Numbered from the stretch's first letter, positions 32,765 through 41,703 are shown. The stretch: 64,000 nt of DNA from Rhodoferax lacus (GCF_003415675.1 NZ_QFZK01000003.1:339912-403911), one strand, 5' to 3'. Program-made: numbers and translations. Notes: generated by a model not told the origin, from the sequence alone.

Positions 32765-33405
32765 CATTGGTCCAGCGCCTGTCGGGTTCCATTCAAGAGT
32801 GCGATCACCTCTTCGTCTTCCACCTGCCGGAAGTCTCTGTAGAACTGCCCCACAGCCTGAAAGTCCGGGCTGATCTTCAGGCACACCAACGCATCCACCA
32901 GCGGCCGGACTTTTGTGGCCGCTGTGGGCGCCGCCACAGGCACCGCACACACCAGCTTGGCTGGCCGTTGGGCGCGCAAACCATGCAAGGCTGCCACCAT
33001 GGTGGCGCCGGTGGCCAGGCCGTCATCCACCACGATCACGATGCGGTGCTGGACTGCAGTCGGCAAACGTCCTGGCGTGTACTGCGCGCGGCGTGCGCGC
33101 AGGGTTTGCAGCTGGATGAGCTTTTCCTGGGCGATGTAGTCGGCCGACACATCATGGTGGGTGGCATGTTCGGTGAGGTAAGTCCAGCCGTTTTCGTCGA
33201 TGGCGCCTATGGCCAGCTCGGGCTGCAGAGGCGCGCGCAGCTTGCGCACCAGCACCACATCCAGCGTGCCGCCCAGGCCTTCGGCAATGCACCGCCCCAT
33301 GGGCACGGCGCCACGCGGAATGGCCAGCACCAGCGGGTTCAGACCCTTGTATGGTTGTAGCTCTTCCAGCAGCAATTGCGCGGCTTCGGTGCGGTCACGG
33401 AACAT
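32764..33405 (-). CDS. Phosphoribosyltransferase-family protein
   Basis: 213 aa with a type I PRTase fold. The PRPP-binding loop is IVIVVDDGLATGATM at about residues 125-139, and a flexible-loop region is PELAIGAIDENGWTYL. The N-terminal VLAIPRGAVPMG motif is typical of the stand-alone group often annotated as phosphoribosyltransferase-domain hydrolases. Substrate unknown. Convergent with the tRNA cluster. Confidence 0.88.
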   Translation of the reverse strand: MFRDRTEAAQLLLEELQPYKGLNPLVLAIPRGAVPMGRCIAEGLGGTLDVVLVRKLRAPLQPELAIGAIDENGWTYLTEHATHHDVSADYIAQEKLIQLQTLRARRAQYTPGRLPTAVQHRIVIVVDDGLATGATMVAALHGLRAQRPAKLVCAVPVAAPTAATKVRPLVDALVCLKISPDFQAVGQFYRDFRQVEDEEVIALLNGTRQALDQ

Positions 33406-33519
33406 GCATGCACTATGCGTCCGACCCAGGCTGACGGGTTGCGCATTGTCAAATGTTTCCAGCGACTGCCTGCTGTTAATGAGCCGAGCCTATGGTTGGC
33501 CAATGCCGACATCGCAAGG

Positions 33520-33738
33520 CTATCGACCCGACCCACGCAGCGGCTTCAACAGGTCCGACAGGCCGTTGTGGTCAATCTCGTGCATCAGGGCCAGCAGGCG
33601 GCCCAGCTCTCCCTTGGGGAAGCCTTCGCGGGCAAACCAGGTCAGGTAGTTGCCGGGCAGGTCGGCCAGCAGCATGCCCTTGTGCTTGCCAAAGGGCATG
33701 GCCATGATGACGAGTTTTTGCAGGTCTTCAGCTTGCAT
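33520..33738 (-). CDS. DUF3820-family protein
   Basis: 72-aa protein with the compact DUF3820 signature MPFGKHKGMLLADLPGNYL followed by WFAREGFPKGELG. The family is widespread in proteobacteria and related to a proposed quorum-regulated virulence factor group; function not established. It starts 9 bp after the DUF924 gene stop, so the two are probably co-transcribed. Confidence 0.85.
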   Translation of the reverse strand: MQAEDLQKLVIMAMPFGKHKGMLLADLPGNYLTWFAREGFPKGELGRLLALMHEIDHNGLSDLLKPLRGSGR

Positions 33739-33747
33739 GGAGAGGTC

Positions 33748-34287
33748 TTAAAAGGAGGATCCGGGTCCGCTCAGGAATGCCAACTCTTCTGACGTCGAGT
33801 CGCGCCCCAGAACGGCATTGCGGTGGGGATAGCGGCCAAAGCGCGTGATGATGGATTGGTGCAGCAACTCAAAGCGTAGCGTGTCTTCCAGGCCTGGCTG
33901 GGCCAGCAGCTGCACGGCCTGCGTGTGCACCAGCGCCGACTCACTGTGCATATAGGGCATGTAGGCAAAGGAGCGCTGTGCGAGCGGCAGGCTGTGGTCC
34001 TGGCCGCTACAGACCAGCTCTTGTGCCAGGGCCAACGCCAACGGGTCCTGGGCAAAGGCGTGAGCCGTGTCGCGGAGGATGTTGCGGGAGAACTGGTCCA
34101 GCACGATGATTTCTGCCAGACGCCCCTCTGCGCTGGTGCGCCACGCAAACAGCTCACAGCGCGCGGCCGCTTCCAGCGTTGAGCCGAAGCGCGCGGCGAT
34201 CTGCGCGTCCAGTGCTGTGTCCTTGCTGAAGTGCTGTTTGGGGCTGAGTGCCTCGAACCAGAAATGGAGAATGTCGTGGGGCTGCAT
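33748..34287 (-). CDS. DUF924-family protein
   Basis: 179 aa from the ATG at 34287. Family hallmarks are ILHFWFEALSPKQHF at the N-terminus, IIVLDQFSRNILRD, YMPYMHSESALVHTQAV and FGRYPHRNAVLGR. It is an all-helical TPR-like protein of unknown biochemical role. Divergent from the M14-like gene, with 64 bp between the starts. Confidence 0.88.
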   Translation of the reverse strand: MQPHDILHFWFEALSPKQHFSKDTALDAQIAARFGSTLEAAARCELFAWRTSAEGRLAEIIVLDQFSRNILRDTAHAFAQDPLALALAQELVCSGQDHSLPLAQRSFAYMPYMHSESALVHTQAVQLLAQPGLEDTLRFELLHQSIITRFGRYPHRNAVLGRDSTSEELAFLSGPGSSF

Positions 34288-34351
34288 GGCAGGCAGAATA
34301 GCCGATTCGCAATGCCTCCGTTCCCTTCCACCACCACCTGTTAGCAGCACC

Positions 34352-35272
34352 ATGAGCGATTCCCACTTTTACCCTATAGGTACGCCCGGCCAGCCCTGGG
34401 GCGACGCAGAGCGGGCCCAGTGGCGCGCACGCCAAGTGCGCCAGCGCAGCTATGCGGACGAGGTGCTGCAGCGCGTGGAAGGCTTGCGCAGCCGCTTCGA
34501 TGTGGAGCCCTACGGTGAGGTGGTCTATGCGGACGAACGCTTCCCTCTCTTTGCCATCCGCAGCCGCAACTGGCAGCCCGGCCTGCCCGCCGTCTTGGTG
34601 ACGGGTGGAGTGCACGGCTACGAGACCAGCGGCGTGCACGGTGCCCTGCGCTTTGTGGAAGAGCACGCCGCACGCTTCGCGGGCCGGGTCAATCTGCTGG
34701 TGGCGCCGTGCGTGAGTCCCTGGTCGTATGAACGCATACAGCGCTGGAACTTTGACGCCATAGATCCCAACCGCTCCTTTCGCGCTGACAGCCCGGCGCA
34801 GGAGTCCGCCGCCCTGATGCGCCTGGTGGCCCCTCTGCGTGGCCAGTTTGCAGCCCACATCGACCTGCACGAAACCACCGACACCGACGAATCCGAATAC
34901 CGCCCTGCAGTAGCCGCACGCGACGGCAAACCGTTTGAGCCCGACACCATCCCTGATGGCTTCTATTTGGTGGACGACACTGGCAACCCGCAGCCGGAAT
35001 TCCAGCAGGCCCTCATGGAGGCAGTGCAGCGCGTTACCCACATTGCGCCTGCCGACAGCCAGAACGAAATTCTGGGCTCACCGCTGTTCGCCGAGGGCGT
35101 GATTCGCTATGCAATGGAAGAACTGGGCCTGTGCGCCAGCGTGAGCGGTGCGCGCTACACCAGCACCACCGAGGTTTACCCCGACAGCCCGCGCGCCACG
35201 CCGGAGCAATGCATACAGGCGCAGGTGGCGGCGGTGTGTGCGGGGTTGGAGTTTGTGTTGGCCAGGGCGTAG
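34352..35272 (+). CDS. M14-family metallocarboxypeptidase / succinylglutamate desuccinylase-like protein
   Basis: 306 aa from the ATG at 34352 (the open frame extends upstream antisense to DUF924). The zinc-binding pattern is VTGGVHGYETSG (H and E ligands) and HIDLHETTD (third His), with the substrate-recognition block DPNRSFRAD. This fits the M14 family branch shared by AstE/AspA-like deacylases. Substrate unknown. Its stop at 35272 abuts the stop of the convergent DUF2283 gene. Confidence 0.85.
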   Translation: MSDSHFYPIGTPGQPWGDAERAQWRARQVRQRSYADEVLQRVEGLRSRFDVEPYGEVVYADERFPLFAIRSRNWQPGLPAVLVTGGVHGYETSGVHGALRFVEEHAARFAGRVNLLVAPCVSPWSYERIQRWNFDAIDPNRSFRADSPAQESAALMRLVAPLRGQFAAHIDLHETTDTDESEYRPAVAARDGKPFEPDTIPDGFYLVDDTGNPQPEFQQALMEAVQRVTHIAPADSQNEILGSPLFAEGVIRYAMEELGLCASVSGARYTSTTEVYPDSPRATPEQCIQAQVAAVCAGLEFVLARA

Positions 35273-35464
35273 TCAGGGTGCGTGCCGAAACTTCATCTGC
35301 ATGAGGCCTTCTTTTTTTGCGTCCAGCAGCACAATTTCGACAATTGTGCCGTCCTCGGCGTAGCTGATATGGGTGTGCCAATCCTGCGAATCTTCTCGAA
35401 CGAGGGGCTTGTCCGACACGCGGATTTGCAGGATGTCGTCCTTTTCAAAATAGATGCTGTTCAT
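35273..35464 (-). CDS. DUF2283-family small protein (copy 1)
   Basis: 63 aa: MNSIYFEKDDILQIRV, then a DGTIVEIVLLDA core and a KEGLMQMKF end. DUF2283 proteins are short beta-rich proteins often found in small mobile clusters with toxin-antitoxin genes. A second, divergent member lies at 36247-36444. Function unknown. Confidence 0.75.
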   Translation of the reverse strand: MNSIYFEKDDILQIRVSDKPLVREDSQDWHTHISYAEDGTIVEIVLLDAKKEGLMQMKFRHAP

Positions 35465-35503
35465 GGTGATGGCTCCCAGTGGTGCAAGGCGCAGCCGGCA
35501 CTT

Positions 35504-35800
35504 TCAAACGTTCAATCTGCCTTGCCAATAGTTGGGTTTGCGGCGTTGGTGCGCAATGGCTAAAACCAATAGCTCAGAGCCATCGCGCGTATAGATCACG
35601 CTGTAGGGAAATCGCCGCAGGCGGCATCGGCGAATCTGAGCTGTGAGTGGATGCCATGCCGTTGGAAACTGTTCGATGAGCTGGATGGTCTTGAGGGTTT
35701 CGATCAGGAAGGCATCGCCCAAGCCCGGCGCTTGCACCTCGTACCAGTCGATGGCCTCGTCAAGCTCGGCCTGCGCCGGCTCCAGAAGGCGGACGCTCAT
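35504..35800 (-). CDS. parE: RelE/ParE-superfamily toxin
   Basis: 98 aa with the ParE pattern LLEPAQAELDEAIDWYEVQAP at the N-terminus, followed by a CRLRRFPYSVIYTRDG core and an HQRRKPNYW C-terminus. ParE toxins inhibit gyrase; RelE relatives cleave mRNA. The PYSVIY/HQRRKP pattern favours ParE. It overlaps the antitoxin stop by 4 bp (ATGA). Confidence 0.9.
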   Translation of the reverse strand: MSVRLLEPAQAELDEAIDWYEVQAPGLGDAFLIETLKTIQLIEQFPTAWHPLTAQIRRCRLRRFPYSVIYTRDGSELLVLAIAHQRRKPNYWQGRLNV

Positions 35801-36030
35801 GCAGGCTTGGCGTTGACTTGGTACTTGGCGATTACTTCCGACAAAGTCACCGCCTTGATTTCTCCGCGCCGATAGGCGGCAAGCCGGTCTTCTGCCTCCT
35901 TAGCCCATAGCGCATCAAGCAATACATCGGGCGGGACCAAGCTGTCCAGGATGCGCTCAACCACTTCCATGCGCTCTTCGGGGGGCAGCATGGTGGCTTG
36001 GGCGCTCAATGCTTCAACGGCTTGCGACAT
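35797..36030 (-). CDS. Addiction-module antitoxin (TIGR02574-type)
   Basis: 77 aa resembling the small addiction-module component family: LPPEERMEVVERILDSLVPP followed by AKEAEDRLAAYRRGEIKAVTLSEVI. Such proteins pair with ParE/RelE toxins, as here. No DNA-binding domain is obvious. Confidence 0.88.
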   Translation of the reverse strand: MSQAVEALSAQATMLPPEERMEVVERILDSLVPPDVLLDALWAKEAEDRLAAYRRGEIKAVTLSEVIAKYQVNAKPA

Positions 36031-36246
36031 GAGAACTCCGGTGAAATAGGGAAGAGATGAACTCCACTATAGCGCTGCAGTTTCAGTTTGCGAATTAGGT
36101 GGCTCACGCAAGGGCGCGCGGCTCCAGCACCCAAGCTTCGGCGGCCCTGCTATCGAAGGGCTCTACAAACCAGCCGGGAAACGTTACTGCTGGCCACACG
36201 CTCACCAGGATCTGCTGAAATGCGCAACGCTCACGCAGCAGTCAAT

Positions 36247-36444
36247 TCACCAAACGGTATTTTCGAGAGAGAGTTCGTGCAAGTCAGCGCGCAGGCTGGC
36301 GTGTTGCACATCAATCCCCACCAGCGCGCCCTGGGCACCAAAGTCCAATATCACGCCGTCCTTCACTTCATCGGAGTCCACCGAGGCCCGATCTGCGAGG
36401 TGGATATAGAGCGAATCGGTCGCTTTGTCGTACGAGATCTTCAT
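36247..36444 (-). CDS. DUF2283-family small protein (copy 2)
   Basis: 65 aa, a canonical DUF2283: MKISYDKATDSLYIHL, then GVILDFGAQGALVGIDVQHAS. Function unknown. The 216 bp downstream to the antitoxin gene contains only an unanchored reading frame of about 45 codons on the minus strand with no start, which I do not call. Confidence 0.85.
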   Translation of the reverse strand: MKISYDKATDSLYIHLADRASVDSDEVKDGVILDFGAQGALVGIDVQHASLRADLHELSLENTVW

Positions 36445-36492
36445 GGCTTGAACCTCCGGCCTGGAAAGGCATTGTGAACCGTTGTGCCTTCT

Positions 36493-36921
36493 TCAATCCA
36501 GCGACAGCGACTTCGCGCTACCAATGGTATCTGCCACCCGTTGCGTGGCCGCAATCAGATCGCTAACCAAGCGTTCATCAATTTCCAGAAGCCCCTCGTA
36601 TTCGCCCAGATTGCGCCGGTTGTGACACAGGTCGAGTACCCGCCAGACTTCCGGTCCCAGATTCAAGGTATCTGGCAAGACCTGAAACACGATGTAGCGA
36701 TTGCTGGCCCGGTAACCCATGCGGCGCAAAGCGGCTAGACACAAGGCGTGCGCGGCGTTGTAGGCCAGGTCAAATCGACTTTCGATTGCCAGGCCGCTGT
36801 TGCGCGCATCGACAAGCCGAGCGGCACCGGTGCGCATGAGACCGGCAACTTCCTGCGCATCGGGCGGTTCGGCTTTCAATGGTTTGCCGGGGCCACACAG
36901 ATTCTCAAGGGCTTGGCTCAT
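36493..36921 (-). CDS. HEPN-like protein paired with a nucleotidyltransferase
   Basis: 142-aa helical protein. The segment FDLAYNAAHALCLAALRRMGYRA resembles the first HEPN helices, and LCHNRRNLGEYEG near the C-terminus resembles a divergent RxxxxH-type HEPN motif, although the canonical His is not clear. It overlaps the MNT gene by 17 bp, the standard MNT-HEPN toxin-antitoxin arrangement. Toxin role (RNase) is inferred. Confidence 0.7.
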   Translation of the reverse strand: MSQALENLCGPGKPLKAEPPDAQEVAGLMRTGAARLVDARNSGLAIESRFDLAYNAAHALCLAALRRMGYRASNRYIVFQVLPDTLNLGPEVWRVLDLCHNRRNLGEYEGLLEIDERLVSDLIAATQRVADTIGSAKSLSLD

Positions 36922-37522
36922 GGTCCGCTTTCTCCTGGCCTATCAGCCAGATCTTTGGCTGCTGCATGACGCGACTGATGAAGGCACTATCTTGCGCCAC
37001 CCTGCGCGCAAAGTCATCGGGGGTGTAGAGCGTAGGATTGATTTTGCGGCCCAGCGTGGTGCTGGCGTTTTCCAAGGCGCCAAACACCTCGGCATAGCCC
37101 AGGTTAGCGCTGACGATCAATACGTCCACATCGCTTTGCGCCGTGTCCTGCTGCTTGGCCATCGAGCCAAACACAAAGGCCTGTGCGATCTGCCCGGCAA
37201 TGGGTGTCAGGGCCGCGCGCAACACATCGGCCAGCCCCATGGTTTTGAGCACCAGCCCACGCAACTCGCCAAACACGGGCGCCGATGCCTCGGCTTGGTA
37301 GTGTCTTTGGTTGCCTTGCTTGCGCACGCTGACCAGCCCGGCCTCCACCAGCGAAGCCAGTTCGCGCTGCACAGCCCCTGTGCCAGACTGAGCCAGAGCA
37401 ATGATCTCGTTGGCGTAAAAGCTGCGGTCTGGTGAGAGAAACAGCACGGCCAGCACCCGTTGCCGGACCTTGGGGAAGAGGGCGTCGGCAGGTGTGGTTT
37501 GAACGTGAGGAATGGTAGTCAT
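36905..37522 (-). CDS. Minimal nucleotidyltransferase with N-terminal winged helix (MNT antitoxin)
   Basis: 205 aa from the ATG at 37522. An N-terminal winged helix (about 18-80: IIALAQSGTGAVQRELASLVE) is fused to a DNA polymerase beta-type nucleotidyltransferase domain with FGSMAKQQDTAQSDVDVLIV. MNT partners AMPylate and silence HEPN toxins. The added winged helix and the inverted repeat right upstream point to direct autorepression. Confidence 0.85.
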   Translation of the reverse strand: MTTIPHVQTTPADALFPKVRQRVLAVLFLSPDRSFYANEIIALAQSGTGAVQRELASLVEAGLVSVRKQGNQRHYQAEASAPVFGELRGLVLKTMGLADVLRAALTPIAGQIAQAFVFGSMAKQQDTAQSDVDVLIVSANLGYAEVFGALENASTTLGRKINPTLYTPDDFARRVAQDSAFISRVMQQPKIWLIGQEKADHEPSP

Positions 37523-37556
37523 ACCCAAATTAGGTTTAATGATACCTGAATTGGGG
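37523..37556. promoter_or_regulatory. Inverted-repeat operator of the MNT/HEPN module
   Basis: An imperfect inverted repeat: left arm ACCCAAATTAGGT (37523-37535) and right arm ACCTGAATTGGGG (37544-37556), 10 of 13 positions symmetric, directly abutting the MNT start codon. The AT-rich segment would overlap the promoter. Confidence 0.55.
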
Positions 37557-37570
37557 TTTTTATTGGGAAG

Positions 37571-39403
37571 TTACTTCCCCCACGAATCCTTCAACCCCAC
37601 CGCCAAATTGAACACTGCCTTCGCCCCCTGCACATGGTCCTTCAGGTCCGCCACGAAGTACCCATGCCGCTCAAACTGAAACTGCTGCCCGGCCACTGCA
37701 TTTGCCAGTGAGGGCTCCACTATGGCGGTGATGGTCTTCAGGCTGTTGGGGTTCAGGCTCTCGATAAAGTCCTTGCCGCCGGCATCGGGCTGCGCATCCA
37801 GGAACAGGCGGTCGTACATGCGCACTTCGGCGGCTACGCCATTGGCCACGCCGACCCAGGTGATGGCGGCTTTGACCTTGACGAGGTCGCTGCCGGGGGT
37901 GCCACTCTTGGTGTCGGGCACCACGGTGGCCAGCACTTCGGTGATGGTGCCGGACGCGTCCTTGGTGCAGCCGGTGCACTCGATCACATAGCCGCCCTTC
38001 AGGCGCACCTTGTTGCCCGGGAACAGGCGCTTGTAGCCCTTGGGGGGCACTTCTTCAAAGTCTTCGCGCTCAATCCACACCTCTTTGCCGATGGTGAAGT
38101 GGCGCGTGGGTACTTCCACGCCTTCCGCCGCGTGGGGCAGGGCGGGCTGGGTGCAGGGCTCCAGGTGGCCGGCGCCCATGACCTCGTCCCAGTTGGTCAA
38201 CACCAGCTTGACCGGGTTGAGCACGGCCATGCCGCGGTGGGCCTTGGTTTCCAGGTCTTCCCGCAGGCAGCCTTCCAGGGTGGAGTAGTCAATCCAGCTG
38301 TCGCTCTTGGTCACGCCAATGCGCTCGGCAAACAGCTGCACGCTTGCTGGCGTGTAGCCACGCCGGCGCAGGCCGACTATTGTTGGCATGCGCGGGTCGT
38401 CCCAGCCGCTCACCTTGTGGTCGTACACCAGTTGCGCCAGCTTGCGCTTGCTGGTGATCACATAGGTGAGGTTCAGGCGGGCAAACTCGTACTGGCGGGG
38501 TGGCGGGCTGGAGAGCAGGCCGCCTTCGCAGAGGCGCTCCATCAGCCAGTCGTAAAACGGGCGCTGGTCTTCAAACTCCAGCGTGCAGATGCTGTGGGTG
38601 ATCTGTTCCAGCGCGTCTTCGATGGGGTGCGCGTAGGTGTACATCGGGTAGATGCACCAGGTGTCGCCGGTGTTGTGGTGGGTGGCGCGGCGTATGCGGT
38701 AGATGGCCGGGTCGCGCATATTGATGTTCGGGCTGGCCATGTCGATTTTGGCGCGCAGCACCATGGCGCCGTCGGCGTGCTGGCCGTCACGCATTTCGCG
38801 AAAGCGTGCAAGGTTCTCAGCAGGGGTGCGGCTGCGAAACGGACTGTCCACGCCGGGTCTGCCGAAGTCGCCGCGGTTCAGGCGCATCTCTTCAGGGGTC
38901 TGCTCGTCCACATAGGCCAGGCCGGCTTCAATCAGGTGCTCGGCGGCGCGGTACATAAAGCCGAAGTAGTCACTGGCCTGGTAGGGCGCGGCGGTACCTG
39001 CGGCCTGGCCGATCTGCACCCAGTCAAAGCCCAGCCAGCGCACCGAGTCGATGATGCTGTTGACGTACTCGGTGTCTTCCTTCTCGGGGTTGGTGTCGTC
39101 AAAGCGCAGGTGGCACACACCACCGTAGTCACGCGCCAGGCCGAAGTTGATGCAGATGCTCTTGGCGTGGCCTATGTGCAGGTAGCCATTGGGCTCGGGC
39201 GGGAAGCGGGTGCGGATCTTGGCAGGGTCTGGCTGGCCTTGGGCGTGGTGCGCGGCGTCTCCGGGGCTGCCGGCCCAGCGGCGTGTGGCGTAGGTGCCTT
39301 TTTCCAGATCGGACTCGATGATCTGGCGCAGGAAGTTGCTCGGCTTGACGGTTTCAGTGGCCGCAGCGGCTGCGGTGTTGGCGTTGGTGGGGGGCGTACT
39401 CAT
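37571..39403 (-). CDS. glnS: Glutaminyl-tRNA synthetase
   Basis: 610-aa class I synthetase. HIGH motif in FPPEPNGYLHIGHAKSI, KMSKS-type motif in VITSKRKLAQLV, and the LRFDDTNPEKED block. Longer than E. coli GlnS (554 aa) because of an Ala/Thr-rich N-terminal tail and a spacer before the catalytic core. It lies 26 bp downstream of the glutaminase gene on the same strand, so both glutamine-using enzymes are probably co-transcribed. Confidence 0.97.
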   Translation of the reverse strand: MSTPPTNANTAAAAATETVKPSNFLRQIIESDLEKGTYATRRWAGSPGDAAHHAQGQPDPAKIRTRFPPEPNGYLHIGHAKSICINFGLARDYGGVCHLRFDDTNPEKEDTEYVNSIIDSVRWLGFDWVQIGQAAGTAAPYQASDYFGFMYRAAEHLIEAGLAYVDEQTPEEMRLNRGDFGRPGVDSPFRSRTPAENLARFREMRDGQHADGAMVLRAKIDMASPNINMRDPAIYRIRRATHHNTGDTWCIYPMYTYAHPIEDALEQITHSICTLEFEDQRPFYDWLMERLCEGGLLSSPPPRQYEFARLNLTYVITSKRKLAQLVYDHKVSGWDDPRMPTIVGLRRRGYTPASVQLFAERIGVTKSDSWIDYSTLEGCLREDLETKAHRGMAVLNPVKLVLTNWDEVMGAGHLEPCTQPALPHAAEGVEVPTRHFTIGKEVWIEREDFEEVPPKGYKRLFPGNKVRLKGGYVIECTGCTKDASGTITEVLATVVPDTKSGTPGSDLVKVKAAITWVGVANGVAAEVRMYDRLFLDAQPDAGGKDFIESLNPNSLKTITAIVEPSLANAVAGQQFQFERHGYFVADLKDHVQGAKAVFNLAVGLKDSWGK

Positions 39404-39429
39404 GCATTGATTTTAGACGTGCCCCAAGC

Positions 39430-40383
39430 TCAGGCGCTGGCGTAGTGCCAGCCTGTCAGTTGCACCAGCCGCTCCAGCGCAAAAGCACCCAAGACCGAGT
39501 TGCCCTTGGCGTCGAGTTCGGGTGACCAGACGGCCACCGTGCCCATGCCGGGTGCGATGGCCACAATGCCGCCGCCCACCCCGGTTTTGACGGGCAGGCC
39601 GATGCGGTAGGCAAAGTCGCCGGCGGCATCGTAGGCGCCACAGGTCAGCAGCAGGGCGTTGACGCGGCGCGTGTCCGCCGGGCTCAGCATGTGTTCGTCC
39701 GGGCTGCCGTCGCGCCCCAGGTCGCGGCCGCCGTTGGCCAGAAACATGGTGGCCTGGGCCAGCTGGGCGCAGCTCATTTCAATGGCGCACTGGCGGCAGT
39801 AGTTGTCCAGCACCAGCTCGGGCGGGTTCACAAAGTTGCCATAGCTCTTCATGAAATAGGCCAGGGCCATATTGCGGTGCCCGGTCTCGCGCTCGGACCG
39901 GGCCACTGCCACGTTCCAGCTCAGGGCAGGGTCGTCGGTCAGGCGGCGCATGGCGCCCAGCAGCGCGTAGTCCAGGTGGGCGTAGCCAGTGGTAAGAATG
40001 TCTGTGATGACCAGCGCGCCCGCATTGATGAAGGGGTTGCGCGGTATGCCGTGCTCGGTTTCCAGTTGCACCATGGAATTGAAGGCCGCCCCCGAAGGCT
40101 CACGGCCCACACGCGACCACAACGCATCACCTTGGGTTTTGAGGGCCAGCACAAAGGTAAACAGCTTGGAGATGCTCTGGATGGAGAAGGGCGTCTGCGC
40201 ATCACCCACGGCAAAGGTGCTGCCATCGGTCAGGGCCACCGCCATGCCGAACTGGCGCGGCGGCACACGCGCCAGGGCCGGAATGTAGTCGGCAACGTGG
40301 CCCTGGCCAAACAGGGCCTGTGCTTCGGTGTGGATCTGGTCCAGTGCGGCGGACAGCGTGGGCGCGAGGTGGGCAGGAAGCAT
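39430..40383 (-). CDS. glsA: Glutaminase
   Basis: 317-aa serine-dependent glutaminase (glutamine to glutamate and ammonia). The beta-lactamase-like S70-x-x-K73 motif is in FSIQSISKLFTF. The PRNPFINAGALVITD and VKTGVGGGIVAIAPG blocks are typical. Length matches the E. coli YbaS/YneH type. Upstream of glnS in the same orientation. Confidence 0.95.
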   Translation of the reverse strand: MLPAHLAPTLSAALDQIHTEAQALFGQGHVADYIPALARVPPRQFGMAVALTDGSTFAVGDAQTPFSIQSISKLFTFVLALKTQGDALWSRVGREPSGAAFNSMVQLETEHGIPRNPFINAGALVITDILTTGYAHLDYALLGAMRRLTDDPALSWNVAVARSERETGHRNMALAYFMKSYGNFVNPPELVLDNYCRQCAIEMSCAQLAQATMFLANGGRDLGRDGSPDEHMLSPADTRRVNALLLTCGAYDAAGDFAYRIGLPVKTGVGGGIVAIAPGMGTVAVWSPELDAKGNSVLGAFALERLVQLTGWHYASA

Positions 40384-40450
40384 GATTGCATTCTAGGAGG
40401 GCCGCTGTGGTACACATGCGCCAGAACCACAGCAGCGATGCACCAAGCAC

Positions 40451-41581
40451 ATGACTGAATCCACCCCCTCAGCACAAGAGCAGGTGAACCTGCGCTGGCA
40501 GGACCTGCAGGACGCCGCAAGCGACGGTCTGGTAACGACCACGCAGGCCCAGGCGCTGTGGCAGCGCTGGTCCGCCGAACAGCAACTCCGGGCCGCCACA
40601 CAAGGCACCCTGCCATCGGCAAGCGCCACGCCGTGGGCCACCGGCCCTGCCTTCGGCTTCACCAACGTGCTGTATTACTTCGGCGGCCTGGTGGCCATAG
40701 GCGCCATGTCGCTGTTCATGACGCTGGGGTTTGAGCGTTTGGGCGCGGGTGGCCTGCTGGCCATTGCGCTGGCCTATCTCATCGCCTGCCTGAAAGTGGC
40801 CGATCATTTCAAGGTGCGCGGCCTGGTGGTGCCAGCCGGCATTCTGGCCACGCTGGCGGTGGTGCTGGTGCCACTGATTGTGTGGTGCGTGCAAAACCTT
40901 CTGGGCCTGTGGCCGCCGGGGGGTGACAGCCGCTTTTCGGCCTACCACACGCACATCAACTGGCGCTGGCTCACACTTGAGTTCGCTACGCTGGCGGCAG
41001 GCGCGGTGATGCTGTGGCGTTACCGGTTGCCCTATATGGTGATGCCGCTGGCGGTCACCGTCTGGTACATGAGCATGGACGTGGCCAACGCCTTGATGCA
41101 AAACGAGGGCTTTGACTGGCAGTTCACGCGCGATGTGTCGCTGGTGTTTGGTATTGCTACCTGCGCACTGGCCCTGTGGGTGGATGTGCGCAGCCGCCGC
41201 TCGCGTGACACCGAGGCGCGGCAGGACTTCGCCTTCTGGCTCTACCTGTTTGGCGCCATCATGTTCTGGGGCTCTTTGAGCCTGCGCGACTCGGACAGCG
41301 AGTGGGGCAAGTTTGCCTACTGCCTGCTGAATGTGGTGCTGGTCTTTGGCGGAGCCGTCATTGGGCGGCGCGTGTTCACCGTGCTGGGTGCCTTGGGCGT
41401 GGCGGGTTATCTGGGCTACCTGGCACACCGCGTGTTTCAGGACAGCCTGCTGTTTCCGTTCGCACTGACTTTGCTGGGTCTGGGCTTTGTGGCCCTGGGC
41501 GTGTGGTGGCAGCGCCATGAAGCCGATATTCAGGCACGCCTGGGGCGCCTGTTGCCCCTGAAGGGGCACACATCCGCCTGA
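40451..41581 (+). CDS. DUF2157-like polytopic membrane protein
   Basis: 376 aa. A soluble N-terminal helical region (about 1-60, LRWQDLQDAASDGLVTTTQA) is followed by about nine to ten hydrophobic helices. The start of the membrane region, VLYYFGGLVAIGAMSLFM, resembles DUF2157 inner-membrane proteins. Function unknown. Divergent from glsA with 67 bp between. Strong terminator after it at 41667. Confidence 0.75.
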   Translation: MTESTPSAQEQVNLRWQDLQDAASDGLVTTTQAQALWQRWSAEQQLRAATQGTLPSASATPWATGPAFGFTNVLYYFGGLVAIGAMSLFMTLGFERLGAGGLLAIALAYLIACLKVADHFKVRGLVVPAGILATLAVVLVPLIVWCVQNLLGLWPPGGDSRFSAYHTHINWRWLTLEFATLAAGAVMLWRYRLPYMVMPLAVTVWYMSMDVANALMQNEGFDWQFTRDVSLVFGIATCALALWVDVRSRRSRDTEARQDFAFWLYLFGAIMFWGSLSLRDSDSEWGKFAYCLLNVVLVFGGAVIGRRVFTVLGALGVAGYLGYLAHRVFQDSLLFPFALTLLGLGFVALGVWWQRHEADIQARLGRLLPLKGHTSA

Positions 41582-41666
41582 GTTGGAGTGCCGTGGTGGG
41601 CATGTGAAAACACTGATGGCAGTGCCCGCCAATCAGGCGTACGATATATGCTGACTAAAGTGATTC

Positions 41667-41703
41667 AATGCTCTCAAGCCGAGGAGGTTGAGGGCATTTT
41701 TTT
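41667..41703 (+). terminator. Rho-independent terminator
   Basis: An 11-bp stem AATGCTCTCAA (41667-41677) / TTGAGGGCATT (41688-41698, one G-T pair), 10-nt loop, followed by T residues to 41703. It ends the upstream membrane-protein transcript and overlaps the stop of the convergent lipoprotein gene. Confidence 0.8.

Noticed and set aside
36088..36477. 129-codon plus-strand frame and a roughly 45-codon minus-strand frame near the DUF2283 gene
   Set aside because: The plus frame is antisense to DUF2283, and the minus frame lacks a start codon; neither resembles a known family.
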